Origin: Thalassospira profundimaris
GTDB lineage: Bacteria > Pseudomonadota > Alphaproteobacteria > Rhodospirillales > Thalassospiraceae
Direction: 5' to 3'
DNA: 64,000 nt
NCBI RefSeq assembly: GCF_003326675.1
Contig: NZ_JPWF01000006.1
Coordinates: forward strand, 248,001-312,000
Shown here: piece by piece, positions 63,766 to 64,000 of the stretch
Layout of the letters: each line of letters starts with the position of its first letter
Position numbering within the stretch: position 1 is the stretch's first letter
Translations under genes and position numbers: made by a program
Notes under the pieces: generated by a model
Told to the model about the DNA's origin: nothing
The model's input: only the letters and a program-made list of their open reading frames with translations
Databases searched by the model: none

Positions 63766-64000
63766 TTATCGGGCAGGAATTAGGATTTCGCCCAGCCGTT
63801 TGGAATCGCCATTGAAATAGGTGCCATCGACACTGGTCGGGACACCCGGCACTGTGAGTTCTTCGGTATATTGCCAGAAGCTCCATTGTGCCCATTCGAC
63901 CGGAATGGTCGGTTGATCGACGCCATATTCGGCAATCCACAGGCGGTTGCCCGGGAAATGTTCCTTCATGGCATGTTCCCAGAATTTGCGGCCGGTATAG
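63766..64000 (-). CDS. C-terminus of a GH25 lysozyme-like protein, cut by window end
   Basis: Only the last 77 residues are seen. The pattern is the end of GH25 muramidases: YTGRKFWEHAMKEHFPGNRL, WIAEYGVDQPTIPVEWAQWS, FWQYTEELTVPGVPTSVDGT and YFNGDSKRLGEI. The usual W-Q-Y and D-G-T features of this fold are there. GH25 enzymes cleave the glycan chains of peptidoglycan. The catalytic Asp/Glu pair lies beyond the window. Confidence 0.85.
   Translation of the reverse strand, partial: YTGRKFWEHAMKEHFPGNRLWIAEYGVDQPTIPVEWAQWSFWQYTEELTVPGVPTSVDGTYFNGDSKRLGEILIPAR

Overview
The window reads as chromosome of an alphaproteobacterium, most likely a marine Rhodospirillales such as Thalassospira. Direct support is the NDUFA12-type complex I accessory subunit, the mlaD and DUF2155 genes beside it, an alphaproteobacterial-type UbiH/Coq6 hydroxylase, a class II (B12-dependent) ribonucleotide reductase and dense, moderately GC-rich coding with frequent 1-4 base start/stop overlaps. 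The genus is an inference from gene content. No rRNA, tRNA, CRISPR array, insertion sequence or phage gene was found.

Layout, left half. 1-8.2 kb is amino-acid/imide catabolism: a 2,2-dialkylglycine decarboxylase with a divergent LysR, then a GntR (FadR-type) repressor facing a polar amino-acid ABC transporter, a class V aminotransferase and a dihydropyrimidinase, with a perfect 14+14 operator in between. 8.2-9.3 kb is a lower-GC SEC-C zinc protein. 9.5-12.9 kb is a LysR with a divergent MFS exporter and secreted alpha/beta hydrolase. 13-16 kb is a YdiJ-type FAD/Fe-S dehydrogenase. 16.0-17.0 kb is non-coding and carries a 62-unit degenerate pentanucleotide array. 17-20.2 kb has a LysR with an internal insert and a TetR/hydrolase pair. 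20.3-22.7 kb is an AT-rich single-gene island with an AAA_13 (Rad50/RloC-like) ATPase. 23-30.7 kb is a LacI-controlled ABC importer with a phosphodiesterase, a patatin and an acetyltransferase.

Right half. 30.7-34.9 kb has a glycine-zipper lipoprotein, a b-type cytochrome, a PepSY protein and a divergent two-component system whose sensor has an acidic patch. 34.9-42.4 kb is housekeeping and small transporters (UbiH, SMR, SDR, RidA, EamA, lipid A phosphoethanolamine transferase, TetR, YjbQ). 42.6-46.1 kb is a copper-resistance set (small secreted protein, cupredoxin, CopA, CopB). 46-48.9 kb has a dioxygenase, an AraC regulator and an isochorismatase-like hydrolase. 49.0-54.9 kb is the most unusual unit: a TonB-receptor-like barrel with no recognisable plug, an NMT1-type ABC importer and NnrS, behind an FNR/NnrR-type box placed as in a class II promoter. 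55-58.7 kb is nrdJ with paired NrdR boxes. 59.7-61.5 kb has NDUFA12, MlaD, a small protein and DUF2155. 61.8-63.7 kb is YceI, cytochrome b561, YceI. The window ends inside a GH25 lysozyme-like gene.

The best candidates for something undescribed are the 49-55 kb unit, the pentanucleotide array, the double pair of NrdR-like boxes, and the GntR-controlled transporter/aminotransferase/hydantoinase cluster. All identifications rest on reading the sequence and on remembered family features. No database search was run.
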